Positions 23,067-34,005 of a stretch of DNA of 64,000 bases are shown piece after piece. How positions within the stretch are numbered: position 1 is the stretch's first letter; every line of letters begins with the position of its first letter. The position numbers and the translations under genes were made by a program. A model generated the notes under the pieces. It had not been told where the DNA came from. It made no database searches and worked only from the letters and a program-made list of their open reading frames with translations. Source of the stretch: Sternotherus odoratus (lineage: Eukaryota; Chordata; Testudines; Kinosternidae). The DNA lies in NCBI GenBank assembly GCA_032164245.1, contig JAVMKO010000001.1:249807644-249871643 (forward strand). The letters are read 5' to 3'.

Positions 23067-24515
23067 TTGGCTTACATTCGTGTTCCCACCATTGATACCA
23101 AGGAAAGTGTATTCAACTAGATGTTCCATTATCACCTGAATGATCCAACTAATCTTCTGGGATTTTATGAAGGTTTGCCAGTTACTTACATGTTTCAGGG
23201 AGAAACACAATTACAGTAAGAACTTACAACTAAGTAATGAGTCAAAAGCAATACAGTAACTTATAATTAAAAAAAACAAAATGATGTTGTTTGTTTATCC
23301 AGACCACAGTAATGTATAATGTTTAGTCATTTTAACATTTATGGCCATTATAACAACTTTTGCTTCACTTAACAAAATGCCATCCCATGCAGGTAACAAA
23401 GCTCTGTATCATCTCTCTGTATAATGATATACATATTCCATATGATTTGTACTTCTTTTTATGGTTATATTACGGTTCAATGAACTAGCCATTTAACTAC
23501 TTAAAAATTGAAAGCCTTCAACGGACTTTTCTTGGATTTATCTGACATTAAGAAAGGAGAATTTCCAGGATTTAAAATGTATGAATTGGTGTGATTAAAT
23601 GGTGAAATGAGTAATGTTGTAATGATTTGTAATTATTTAATAATTAAAGAGCTCTCATGAATATTCTTGAAACCCCTGTGGAAAAGCCCAATAGCGCACT
23701 GATTTCATCAAGCATTCAGATCAAATCAGAAATTATTTTATAGCACCCTTTTTGCAGTGTTCTAAATGCAGTCTACAAGTGAGTCACTTTTTAATTTCTT
23801 CTACTGTTTTCTGTTCTTTCTATATCATGTGTGTTAACATTCTGGGTTTTTTAAAACTGACATCTTGATTTTTAATCACATGAAAGAATCACTCATTAAC
23901 TGTGTCTGAACAACATTCCGAATGCAGCAAAAGTGGTCAGATTTCATCAGCAACATCGACTTCCTGTTGCAGGCTAAGGCGGGGTCAAATTGGGTTTGTA
24001 ACTGCAGATGAATGATAACTTCTTGTTGCAGTCACAGCCATCCCACTTACCCTGGACTGGAAACAAAGACAAATGAAGATGAAAAGGAAAAGTAACAGAA
24101 CAGTTTATAAATGTGTTCTTTTTACTTCTGATGTGAGCTTATTTGGACTCATCTCAGTCCCTGATAAACTAATTCTCCTTCTAATTTGTGTTTACAAAAT
24201 ATATAAATTGCACTAACCAAAAGGTGACATTTTCTCCAACTAATCAAGGAAATATTGGTCTGATCAGAGGGTGGTTGGGGTCCATTGGTAGGGCAAGGCT
24301 GAGGAAAGCTCATGATTGAACAAAATGGAGACTACCTTCTTGTTTCATCCCAGGAGAAAATGGTTCACAAAGCAGTGTTGAGTTATAATAGTGGAGCTCT
24401 GTGGGCATATGGGGGTGTTTGTGTTTGCGTGCATGGGTGTGTTTTGGGGAGAAATTCTGACCCTGATGAGCAAGGAAGTTGTGTCTTGAAACAGAAAGCA
24501 TCACTGGAATAACAT
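23067..24515. other. Non-coding, nothing recognised
   Basis: AT-rich. No exon or named repeat. Confidence 0.4.
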
Positions 24516-24966
24516 GTTCAGTTCTGATATCCACACTTCAAGGATGTTGATAAATTGAAGAGAGTTCAGAGAAGAGCCATGAGAATGATTAAAGGACTGG
24601 AAAACATGCCAGGCTTAGAGTGATAACCTAGATTGAGCTTCCTGAGACTAACAAGGAGAAGGTTAAGGGATCACTTGATCATAATTTATAAGTACCTACA
24701 TGGGGAACAAAATTTGATACTGGGCTCTTCAATCTACCAGACAAGGATATAATGAGATCCAGGGGCTGGAAGTTGAAGCAAGCCAAATTCAGACTGGAAA
24801 TGAGACATAACTTTTTTATTAGTGAGAGTATTGACCATTGGAACAGTTTACCCAGGGTTGTGATGGATTTTCTGTCACTGGAAATGTTTAAATCAAGATT
24901 GGATATTTTTCTAAAAGATATTCTGTTGTTCAAACAGGAATTAATTCAGGGAATTCGTATGGCCCA
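24516..24966 (+). mobile_element. CR1-type LINE 3' fragment
   Basis: Blocks TCAGAGAAGAGCCATGAGAA, CCTGAGACTAACAAGGAGAA, TGAGACATAACTTTTTTATT, ATTGGAACAGTTTACCCAGG and GGAAATGTTTAAATCAAGAT follow the order of CR1 3' UTR and coding ends, in plus orientation. More diverged than the copy at 22320. Confidence 0.75.
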
Positions 24967-24969
24967 ATG

Positions 24970-26485
24970 ATCACAGTGGTACCATTTAGTTGCATAATCT
25001 ATTAATCTAACAGAAACACTTGTTCCTTACCCTCAGACCCGCTGCCTAGTATGAAAGTGTAAGTCATAAATCAATCCCTGTTTTCTTCACCTCCTAAATT
25101 TAGGGTCAGGCATATTTGGCCGTTGATGATACTGTTAAATATTCCACGAATGGCATTGAAAATCAAGCTCAGAGGCCTCTGGATGAAATTTGGCAGTGAT
25201 CCATCAGTCCATCTCAAAGAAGTACCCTGCAGAAAAGCAGTACAGAAGTTTAATGAGAACTTCAGAGGACAGCTATTCTAATACTCTGCTGGGACTGAAC
25301 ATGAGTGAAGGAGGTTGAGGGGGCTTCCACAGAAATGTGTGCATACCCTTGTTGCCTCCAGTTATGTTATTGGCCAATAGAGCTGCATGAATAATTCATT
25401 TTGAATAATGTATTATATTCACTTCACCTCTTCTTCCCTTTGTGAATTGTCCTCAAATAGATTGCAATTTTCCTGAATCTATTTGTTATTCAGAATTAGT
25501 CTATAACTCACTTAGGAGGAGTTCATTGTTGGTATTTGGCGTTCAATTTTTGAGATGTTTGGAATGGATGCTGAGAACACATGGTACATTTCTGGTCCCT
25601 GATTGCACATATATAACTCATAGAATCAAGTTTTTAGTTCAAATAGTAGTGATTACAAATATAAGGTTCACTTTCTTTCAATATTCCACAACACTAGTTA
25701 TAAATTCATTGTATCAACAAAAACTCCTACCAGTAAACTCATTTTGTAGAATATTGCTGAGAAGACAATCCAAGTGAATTCATTACAAGAATCTGAATAA
25801 ATATATTCACAGAAGCTATTGATAGTATTAACTCATCTCTACTGAGCTCGCATTCTGCCAGGCAGAAATTAAACCTAGAACCCATTATCCACAAGCCAGT
25901 TTACCCAGCCAAGCCTGAGCCCAGATCATCCTGTAGTTGTGGATTAGAGCTGGCTGGAATGGGGGGGGGGGAGGGAGGGAAGGGGGGGGGGACAGGGATG
26001 GTGGGGTTCTGAAGAATTTTTTGTTAAAAAATCAAATATGAAAAAAACTTGCTTATGAAAATATTTTGGTTTTCTGCAATCAAAAACCATTTTTTGGGCG
26101 GGGCTCAAATCTAAAAATATTAGGTTAAAAATCACTGAAAACCAATAATCTGGAGTGCTTCCCCCTGGCAATACGCCCACACTTTCTTTGGGTCTCCTCT
26201 CCCCGGGAACCCCCAACCCTCTATCCCCACCTTGCCTCAGTCGAGGGCTACTGCCAGTCATCATCAAGCCCCCACACCCTGGGGCAGACTGCAGTGTAAA
26301 AGCCACTCATCATAGGCAAGGGGTTTTTGGACTTGCTGCCTTTCCCTGCAGCCCAGTATCCTTTCAGGCCTTTCCATCAGGCTGCAGCCTGGGAGGTTGC
26401 TAGGCCTGAGCTCCCCAGCACTGCTCTACCCTCAGTACCCTTCGCTCCTTCAGGCAGCTAGGTCCATCTCCCTCTAAAGCTGGAG
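24970..26485. other. Non-coding with G-runs
   Basis: No exon or named element recognised. A G-rich tract lies at about 25960-25998. Pro/Ser-rich frames around 26150-26400 are compositional. Confidence 0.4.
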
Positions 26486-26488
26486 GTA

Positions 26489-26716
26489 GGGCTAGGCCTC
26501 ACTAGTGCTTTATAGCGCTCTAACTTGCTGGCTCAGGGGGGTGAAAAATCACCCCGCCTGAGTGCAGCAAGTCTGAGCGCTTTAAAGCTGTAGTGTGGAC
26601 AGGCTCCGAGCACTCGGAGCTAATCCCCTTGTGGAGGTGGATTACCAGGAGCTCTGGGAGAGCTCTCTATGTGGCTACATTCACACTTCAAAGCGCTGCC
26701 TTGTGTAGCCAAGCTG
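26489..26716. mobile_element. DNA-transposon MITE, probably Harbinger-type
   Basis: The ends GGCTAGGCCTCACTAGTGCT and, inverted, GCTTGGCTACACAAGGCAGC are loosely similar. The centre holds an inverted repeat (ACTTGCTGGCTCAGGGGGGT versus ACCCCGCCTGAGTGCAGCAAGT, arms near 26523-26543 and 26551-26573). A clear target-site duplication is not readable, so the edges are approximate. Confidence 0.5.
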
Positions 26717-26719
26717 GGA

Positions 26720-28445
26720 GACTCTTTTCCCAGCTCTTCCCTGAGCCCTTATAACAGGGCCAGGTGTGGTCTGATTGGGGTGTAGCCCACCCATGGCTGC
26801 TTCCCTAATCAATGTACCTGCTCCTCAGGTTTCAGCCCTCTCCAAGTCCTCTTTTAACCCTTCCAGGGTTGGAACAGGTAACCACCCCGCTATAGGGGGA
26901 AAATAGGACATAAGAGAGAAAGCTGCATAAAGGGAGCACTGAAAGACACACAAATGGAGCAAGGTGTAGGCCAGAGCAGAGAAGTGTGAGAGGAAGAAAT
27001 AATGATAAAGGGGAAAACAAGAACATTAAGTGTGGAATGGAGAGAGGGCAGAAAGGGCAAAAAGTAGAAAGAGAAGAGGAAGATGGAGAAAACTGAAAGG
27101 CCAAAAATGTTTAAGAAATAGTTTTTCTTCATGTGTTCCCCAGCCATCCACCAGTCCAGATGGGGTAGAGATTTCTTTTAACTATGTTTTGCTGAGTGGG
27201 ACTGTGTGATTTTTGCCTCAATCCTCAGGTGAGAAGATGGTTTCTCTTTTCTCTAAGGCAGGAGGCTGGTTTGTCTGCAGCATGAAAGGAAGGCACAGTT
27301 TGCTTTGGCCCTAAGGGGCCCTTTGCAAGTTCACCTTGACGATTAAGGCTTTTGTTTTGCCATTTAAACTGAACATATTCTTATAGCCATAAGGAAAGAG
27401 GCAGCACCACTTAGCAAACATTTACACCGAATGCGTTTGAGGGAGGTGTCTGCATTTTGAAAATGTGTTTATTTTGACAAATATATCAGTACATCTATAT
27501 AGCACCGCCATCATCTGATATCATTAGAACAGGGAGTGAAGTGAAGTCAGAGTATCTTTTAGCAAGCCTGTGAGATTTGGAAGAACATAGAAAAGGCAAA
27601 AGGAATTTGCTCCTCAGAAGTGTTTCTATGAGGCAGAGAGATAAAAGTTAAGACTCCTAGGGATGAGTTAGCACATTCAGAGTGGGGATGGGGCCAACTG
27701 CCTCACAAGCAGGAAAATCATCCCAACCTTCTCTTCAGTTTGGTGTTAATTTTTAAACAAGGCATTAGAAATTCTCTGGCTTGTTCCAGAGTTTAGATGG
27801 AAAAATGCCAATGTTCAAAGGCAGTGAATCCTGACCAGTGAACAGAGATGGGATTAAATGAGAGCTGTTTTCAGATTTCAAAAGATCTGAGAACTGAGCA
27901 GAAGTTGGTTCGTAGCTACCTGAGCATCTCACATGGCAAAGCTGCATGCTGGTAGCTCACTCCCGTGTGAGCCTTCATATGTGTTTCAAGTAGCTTCTTC
28001 CAGGATTGATACATTTCAGGAAAACCAGAAAGGAAGGAGAAAAGAAACAAATATAAAAAAGATAAAAGAAGATAGAACAAGAGGAGAGGGAAAATTCTCA
28101 TTTTGAAGAACCTGGTACCTCAGCCTCGGTCCATGTTTTTTGCTCCTGGACAAACTTGTAACACTAGCCCATGTTATTGAACCATTCTTCCCGGCAGGGA
28201 CCTTGGCAGAACAATTCTGACTCTACTAAGGAGAAGTCAGCCTTGAATATTCTGAGATGAAGACTGAATGCCCCCAAATATGCTGTCCAAGAACCGGACA
28301 TCACGGGTTCTCATCACCTATGAGAAATACAAACTGACTCCTAAAGAGAGGTACGGGAAGAGCAAAAGTCCATATATCTTGCTGGACAATTTGTCTCCCT
28401 CTCACCTTGGATGTCTTTTTAAATCTAGGCGAACTGAGTTATAAC
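26720..28445. other. Non-coding, nothing recognised
   Basis: No supported exon. The purine-rich tract around 26890-27110 makes spurious Phe/Leu/Pro frames on the minus strand. Confidence 0.4.
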
Positions 28446-28452
28446 AGTAAAG

Positions 28453-28520
28453 AAAACGATGAATACTTGTAGCACCTTAGAGACTAACCAGTTTATTTCA
28501 GCATAAGCTTTCGTGGGCTA
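28453..28520 (-). mobile_element. Penelope-like element 3'-region fragment
   Basis: TACTTGTAGCACCTTAGAGA, then CAGTTTATTTCAGCATAAGC and TTTCGTGGGCTA match one arm of the PLE copy at 32929-33164. The last bases of the 3' terminus are missing and no target-site duplication is clear. Confidence 0.65.
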
Positions 28521-28639
28521 GCTTATATAATAATGGCAGGAGAGGGGCAAAATAGAGTACAGTAAACCCTCGATTTAATGGACCCCGATTTAACGGACTT
28601 CGGATGCAACGGACAAAATTTCCGATGCATCCGAAATCC

Positions 28640-29460
28640 GTTTTGGGGGCTGCCGGCTCCCGCCCCAGGGAGCCGGCTGGGTTGACAGCTCCCGCCCGGC
28701 TCCCCGCAGCAGGGACCCCTGCGGGAGCTGTCAACCCCCCCCCCTCGCCCCCCCGCCCGGCTCCCCGCAACGGGGAGCCGGGCGGGGGGGGGGCGTTTGA
28801 GAGCCCCCGCTCGGCTCCCCGCAGCGGGAAGCCGGGCGGGGGGTTTGACAGCTCCCGCCGGGCTTCCCGCTGGGGGGAGCCGAGCGGGAGCTGTCAACCC
28901 CCCGCCCAGCTCCCCGGAACGGGGAGCCGGGCGGGGGGGGAGGGGGTTTGAGAGCCTCCGCTCGGCTCCCCGCAGGGGGAAGCCGGGCGGGGGGTTTGAC
29001 AGCTCCCGCTCGGCTCCCCCCAGCTGGAAGCCGGGCGGGAGCTATCAACCCCCCCGCCCGGCTCCCCGCAACGGGGAGCCGGGCGGGGGAGGGGGCGTTT
29101 GAGAGCCCCCGCTCGGCTCCCCGCAGCGGGAAGCCGGGCGGGAGCTGTCAACCCCCCCGCCCGGCTCCCCGGAACGGGGAGCCGGGCGGGGGGGGCGTTT
29201 GAGAGCCTCCGCTCGGCTCCCCGCAGCGGGAAGCCGGGCGGGGGGTTTGAGAGCTCCCGCTCAGCTCCCCCCAGCTGGAAGCCGGGCGGGAGCTGTCAAC
29301 CCCCCCGCCCGGCTCCCCGCAACGGGGAGCCGGGCGGGGGGGGGGGCGTTTGAGAGCTCCCGCCCGGCTCCCCGCAGCGGGAAGCCAGGCGGGAGCTGTC
29401 AAACTCCCCCTCCCCCAAGCCCGGCTCCCTGCAGCGGGGAGCCGGGCAGGGGGAGGGGAT
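28640..29460. repeat. GC-rich palindromic minisatellite inside the Tigger-like element
   Basis: About a dozen irregular copies of a unit built from CCCGGCTCCCCGCAACGGGG and its inverse, spaced by CGTTTGAGAGC or GCTGTCAAC. Because each unit is itself a near-palindrome, open frames on both strands repeat the same Pro/Ala/Arg/Gly-rich string (PARLPAAGSRAGG). These frames should not be annotated as genes. Strong hairpin and G-quadruplex potential is evident from the runs of G and C. Confidence 0.85.
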
Positions 29461-29487
29461 GGGGTGGGCTGACTCACGTCTGGCTCC

Positions 29488-29622
29488 ATATAACGGACTA
29501 ATTCGGGCGGGGGGGTGTCCGTTGTCACCCGAAAGTCCGTTATTTAATGATTTAAAAAAATTATTAAATAACGGACTTTCGGTTTTAACGGACACCCCCC
29601 CGCCCGAATTAGTCCGTTATAT
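29488..29622. repeat. Long palindrome at the right end of the Tigger-like element
   Basis: ATATAACGGACTAATTCGGG at 29488 is mirrored by CCCGAATTAGTCCGTTATAT ending at 29622. Arms of about 65 bp with few mismatches surround a short AT-rich centre (around 29554-29562). Confidence 0.8.
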
Positions 29623-29639
29623 CGAGGTTTCACTGTAAT

Positions 29640-30500
29640 TGGATATTAACGAAAGAAAGATGGAACAACCCAGGAAAAGGAACTTTGTCAGCATCATGAA
29701 TGAGGATTTCTCCATGGGCTCTAGTTAACATTAATGGGAATCACATGGCTAACTCTGATGCAGGGCAGGCCAAACTCAACCCTAGAGTGAAATGGCTTGG
29801 CTAGATGCTGACATTGGGGACAAATCTCAGAGTAATTCCGTTTAATCCATTGGGGTTACTCTAGTTTCATACTAGTATAGTGGAGATTATAATCAGTTGC
29901 AGTGTCTTGAAAACATCCCCTGCCCCAGTGATTAAGAGAAAAAGTAAGAAATGTATAAAGAGGAAGCTGATGCGAGCATAAAAAAGAGAACTGTTGGTAT
30001 GTGTGTGTATATGTAAAGTGCATATGTATAGATAGAAAGAAAAATAATATAACAAAATCTTTTTTATATGGTCTCTCTCCCTTAAACAAAAATGAGGGGG
30101 GTCCAGTTCTGACACCCGTGCTATTTTAAGCACCCCTGGCTTGTTTAGCAAAGCCTTTCAGAAACACACCTTAACCTGAAGTGTTCACTGAGAAATGATA
30201 TGAGAACAGAGAAGTTCCCTTTACAACGTGGGAAGGCTACAGTACTGGTTCCAAATATAACGGTAAGAGCTATAATATTTGTGCCCATCATTGTAGAACA
30301 CTTTGTCTAAGGGAGGATGAGGCTAAAGTAGAGGAGCAGAGAGAGAGGCGTCTATGTGTTTTGCAGGGCAGGAACCTAGAATTGAGAGAATGTGGAAACT
30401 ATATTTCTCATCCCATCAGATGAAGACATTTCCTTCAGGACAAGGCTCAGGTCTGCTGATGAAGCAATGGAACAGGGCAGAGCTGAGAACCCATTTAAGC
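29640..30500. other. Non-coding, nothing recognised
   Basis: No exon or named element. Confidence 0.4.
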
Positions 30501-30508
30501 TCCATTAA

Positions 30509-30595
30509 ACATAGACTCATAGGACTGGATGGGCCTCAAGAGGTCTTCAAATCCAGTCCCCTGCACTCATGGCAGGATTAAGTATTAACATACGC
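30509..30595 (-). mobile_element. CR1 3' end fragment
   Basis: CATAGACTCATAGGACTGGA, GGTCTTCAAATCCAGTCCCC and CTGCACTCATGGCAGGATTA are the reverse of a CR1 3' terminus. Short and diverged. Confidence 0.65.
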
Positions 30596-30599
30596 AAGC

Positions 30600-32910
30600 T
30601 TCCCCATGACAAAACCTTTTCTTAAACCTTGTCCAAACACCCTGATGCACAGTAAATACTTTCTGCATCCACTAAATGCTCTGAATTGCATTATGTGATC
30701 AGAGCATATGTTTGAGTTCATGCATTCATTTAAAACCCAAATATTTGTTAAAGGGGTTGACATGAACTACTTTCCCCCTCTCTTTGTACAAATATAGTCT
30801 CATTGCCACCAGGTCCAGGGAGAGTTGTTCCCTAAAGGAAGTCCTGTCTCTTTAAAATCAAAGAGCTATAGTGATTAGGTGGGGTGTATTCATTAGAGAG
30901 ACCTCTTTAAGGAGATGGATCCTAGTGTCTCCTTAAAGATGGACTGTGGGTGGGACTGGTTCTGTATAGCTCCAGGGTGTGCATCCTAGTGGCAGATCTC
31001 CCTTTGTTTTATCTTATAAACAGCATTCAAAGGCCTGACTCTGCTATCCTAACTCACAGGGAGAAACATCTCATCAAGTGAGATACTCACAAGTGAGCGA
31101 CAATTGCAGAGTCCTATCCTTCATCACTAAGCTGCTTCTCCTTCCAGGTAATGTGATATGGGAAAAGCTGTTTGGTGTTTGTTTTGTGGTGAAGGGCAGT
31201 GTGTTAAAGGAGGATTCGTACCAAAGCTATAAAATGATGGTAAATAGGTGCCCTGAGTAGTTTACCCACTTCTCATTCTCACCATGGTATATTTAGAAAA
31301 GAATCGGTTTCTGAGTGCATACTGCGTGCCATTACTATGTAGCAAAATATCTCTCCACTACTACTAGATAAGTACATTGTAATGGTAGTGATTCATTTAA
31401 TCAATAGATCTGACCTCCCTTACTTGGTTCATGACTAGTCTGTGAACTGATAATGATTTTCTTGAATGTATTTATTACTTGAAATTACTCACTAAATACT
31501 TTCTGCAGATAATTCTCAGCATGTAGATTCGTTGTGAGCAGCTCATTGAGTGTATTCAAAAATCATGCTATTTTGATCAGACACATAAGCCACATTGTAC
31601 GCTTCCATTTCCTGCCTGGATGAACATAACTCCCTAGAAGGAAGTTAAAGAGCATGCATTTAAAATTTGCTTTCCATGAATATCCTGCAGTATTCCCTGG
31701 AAATTCAGTTTCCGTTTATATTCCTATCCGCACATTAATTTGCTAAAATATTCATCGAAAGTAAATAAGAGAAAGTTGCTGGATGGGACTTTCAGTTAAC
31801 TTAGGAGTACAAGTCCCATTTAAAGTCAATAGGACGTGTGATTCTACCCCACTTAGGTGCATTTGAAAATTTCTCCTGCTACCACAGTTGAAGCACATTT
31901 GTTGATAAATTTGAAGGTGTATTCATAGAACATTTTTGTAGGATTCACCTGTGTCTATTCTAACTACCTGTATAGGGCTGTCTATCTGCTGTTTGTTTCT
32001 CATAATATGGCAACGCTCCATTTCCCAGCACATCTGCAGGGTGGAAAGATGCACTGTGCAATTGGAAGTGCTGTTCTTCAAAACTGAGGCATTCTCCCAG
32101 CAACCCCAGCTGTCGATGCACAAGTATTTTTATAACCACTATGACTGAGCAAATGTTTCATTTAGCTATTCAGAGAACATCCAAATCCCTGGGAGAATTA
32201 GAATGGTCAGCCCATCCCTAAAGAGCAAAGATGTAGTCATTGTAAAAAATCAGCAGGATGCTGGTCAGAGGCTGCTCAAGGCACTTAGCCAACATCCCAG
32301 AGTTCCTTGTAACTCTCTCTCTCCCTCTATGTTGCTAGGATATTTGTCAACAGAATGAAAGTGACAGTTCCGGGGAGAAACTGAATTTTGTATTAAAGTT
32401 GTCTTGTGTGGCAAAGTGAAGCTGCATTTCCAGGGGTGAGTCAGAGCTGAATAGAATTTGCTTTATATATGAGGTCTTTCATATTCCAGGTAACTCAATG
32501 CACAACACTGTAAACGAAATGCTAGCAACTCACTAAGAGTATAGACAAACACAGCCGGTGTTGTGCATTAAGCAGCAGCCCATGTAGCTGTAGATGTCAG
32601 TAGCAGTTCTCCTAAAAGAGAGAGCGGAGAAAATGTTGACCTGGATTATCCTTTATATGCATATTGGAAAAGTGCCATGGGATCTTCGATTTCATCCTGG
32701 GCAGAGATGGGGTCGGATCACCTTGCTTTAAATAGCCTATCATTTGAGGAAAGATTTAGTTGCTGTGCTTTTCCCTTATTCCTGAAATACCTTCCAAATC
32801 CTGCATGCCATGTAACCTCTTTTTCCTTCATATTCCTCCTCACAACTCGCCTATTTCCACGGTCTCTCCAATGCTGACTCCTACACCCATGCTGCCCTTC
32901 TAAAGTAAGT
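30600..32910. other. Non-coding upstream of FAM216B
   Basis: No exon supported. Any promoter or 5' non-coding exon of FAM216B would lie here or further upstream, but I cannot identify one from sequence alone. Confidence 0.4.
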
Positions 32911-32928
32911 AGGATAATAACATTTAAA

Positions 32929-33164
32929 AAGAAAGCGAGGAATACTTGTAGCACCTTAGAGACTAACTAGTTTATTTCAGCATAAGCTTTCGTCGGCTAT
33001 AGCTCACTTCATCGGATGCACATTAGGGGTGTTTCTACCCCGAACATTAGGGGTGTTCTATAGCCCACGAAAGCTTATGCTGAAATAAACTAGTTAGCCT
33101 CTAAGGTGCTACAAGTATTCCTCACTTTCTTTACGGATACAGACTAACACGGCTGCTATTCTTG
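32929..33164. mobile_element. Penelope-like element 3' end, inverted-duplicate insertion
   Basis: The left arm (about 32940-33003, minus orientation) and right arm (about 33057-33120, plus orientation) are reverse complements over about 60 bp. The right arm continues to the 3' terminus AGACTAACACGGCTGCTATT. A perfect 10-bp target-site duplication AACATTTAAA at 32919-32928 and 33165-33174 shows that the whole structure arrived as one insertion. A short direct repeat of CATTAGGGGTGTT lies in the spacer. Confidence 0.85.
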
Positions 33165-33369
33165 AACATTTAAAGTTAGGTAGTGCAGAGTATAAAGGAA
33201 GCAACTTTATTAGCTTGCCCTGCATCATTTCCCCTTCTATTATGTCATACCGTATCCAATTTACCACACAATTTAAATAGGCTCACTATTGCTGTATAGC
33301 ACCTTCCACACAACAGACTTCTTTGGGACTTTTTGTGGGGTAAGATGCTACCTAATGTGAGTAAGGGTA

Positions 33370-33465
33370 TCAGAATCTGATCCTTAGATTGTAAACTCTT
33401 TGGGGAAGGGACTGTATATGTATTGTCTCTATAAATCACTGTGTACTTAAATTAATCCCTAGCAC
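33370..33465 (+). repeat. SINE 3' tail
   Basis: CTTAGATTGTAAACTCTTTG followed by GGGACTGTATATGTATTGTC. Same family as the tail at 20000 and as the SINE interrupted by the hAT at 53759. Confidence 0.5.
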
Positions 33466-33906
33466 CAGCACTCTACACTGGGTGAAGAGGGATAGGAAGG
33501 AGTCTCCATTTTGGAATTATGGAGTGTGAGGTCTGCATGGTTTCCAAAGTCCAGTTTGACAGATGAGAATTTACAATTCACAGTTATGAGAGCAAAGCAT
33601 TTGCACAAGGGAAAGGCAGACAGAACTCTGGTTTTGGTTCTTCTCTTCCCCAAGCTATACCCAGAGTTCATCCCAGGTGGGCACAGTGATCCAGTTTTTC
33701 TTTATGCTTCTTTCCAGGGCCTCCAACCAGAGCCCATTCTGTGTGGGTCTGGAAATTTATTTCTGGTTTTGTTCCTCCAAGGAGTTGTACTGGCTATTTG
33801 AAGATCATGAATAATTATTGACATAAAGATCGTGAATAATTATTGACCTACAGTTTTTTTTTTGTCTCATGTTTTGTGAACCTGTCTTTTGAGAGACTGG
33901 GTAAGG

Positions 33907-34005
33907 ATGGGTGAAAATTGGGAGAGGAATCCTGGTCCCCATCGTTGTCCAAAAGTTTCATGCATACAAGTTCCTCCATCTGCTCAGGATACCTACTTAC
34001 TGAAG
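33907..34005 (+). CDS. FAM216B coding exon 1
   Basis: The ATG at 33907 sits in a good initiation context (AAGG before, G after) and starts the conserved MGxNW N-terminus. An earlier in-frame ATG at 33889 adds MRDWVR, but the family normally begins at MGxNW, so 33907 is preferred. The exon codes for 33 residues and ends CTGAAG before the donor GTAACA at 34006, phase 0. A 5' untranslated exon boundary could lie just upstream, after a T-rich stretch, but is not certain. Confidence 0.85.

Larger units (their letters stand above)
28560..29635. mobile_element. Pogo/Tigger-like (Tc1-mariner) non-autonomous element
   Basis: The terminal inverted repeats are CAGTAAACCCTCGATTTAAT on the left and, on the opposite strand at the right, CAGTGAAACCTCGATATAAC. 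A TA dinucleotide flanks both ends (28558-28559 and 29636-29637), as expected for Tc1/mariner-type insertion. The body contains no transposase, only GC-rich tandem and palindromic repeats and a terminal-proximal palindrome. It therefore depends on an enzyme encoded elsewhere. Confidence 0.8.

Noticed and set aside
28498..29595. Several overlapping Pro/Ala/Gly/Arg-rich open frames on both strands
   Set aside because: They translate the GC palindromic minisatellite of the Tigger-like element; the same string appears on both strands, which is diagnostic of repeat composition.
553..33164. Treating the AGACTAACACGGCTACC repeats as tRNA-derived SINEs
   Set aside because: No tRNA-like promoter boxes, and the 4038-4574 copy joins the same terminus to a GIY-YIG coding region, so PLE is the better reading.
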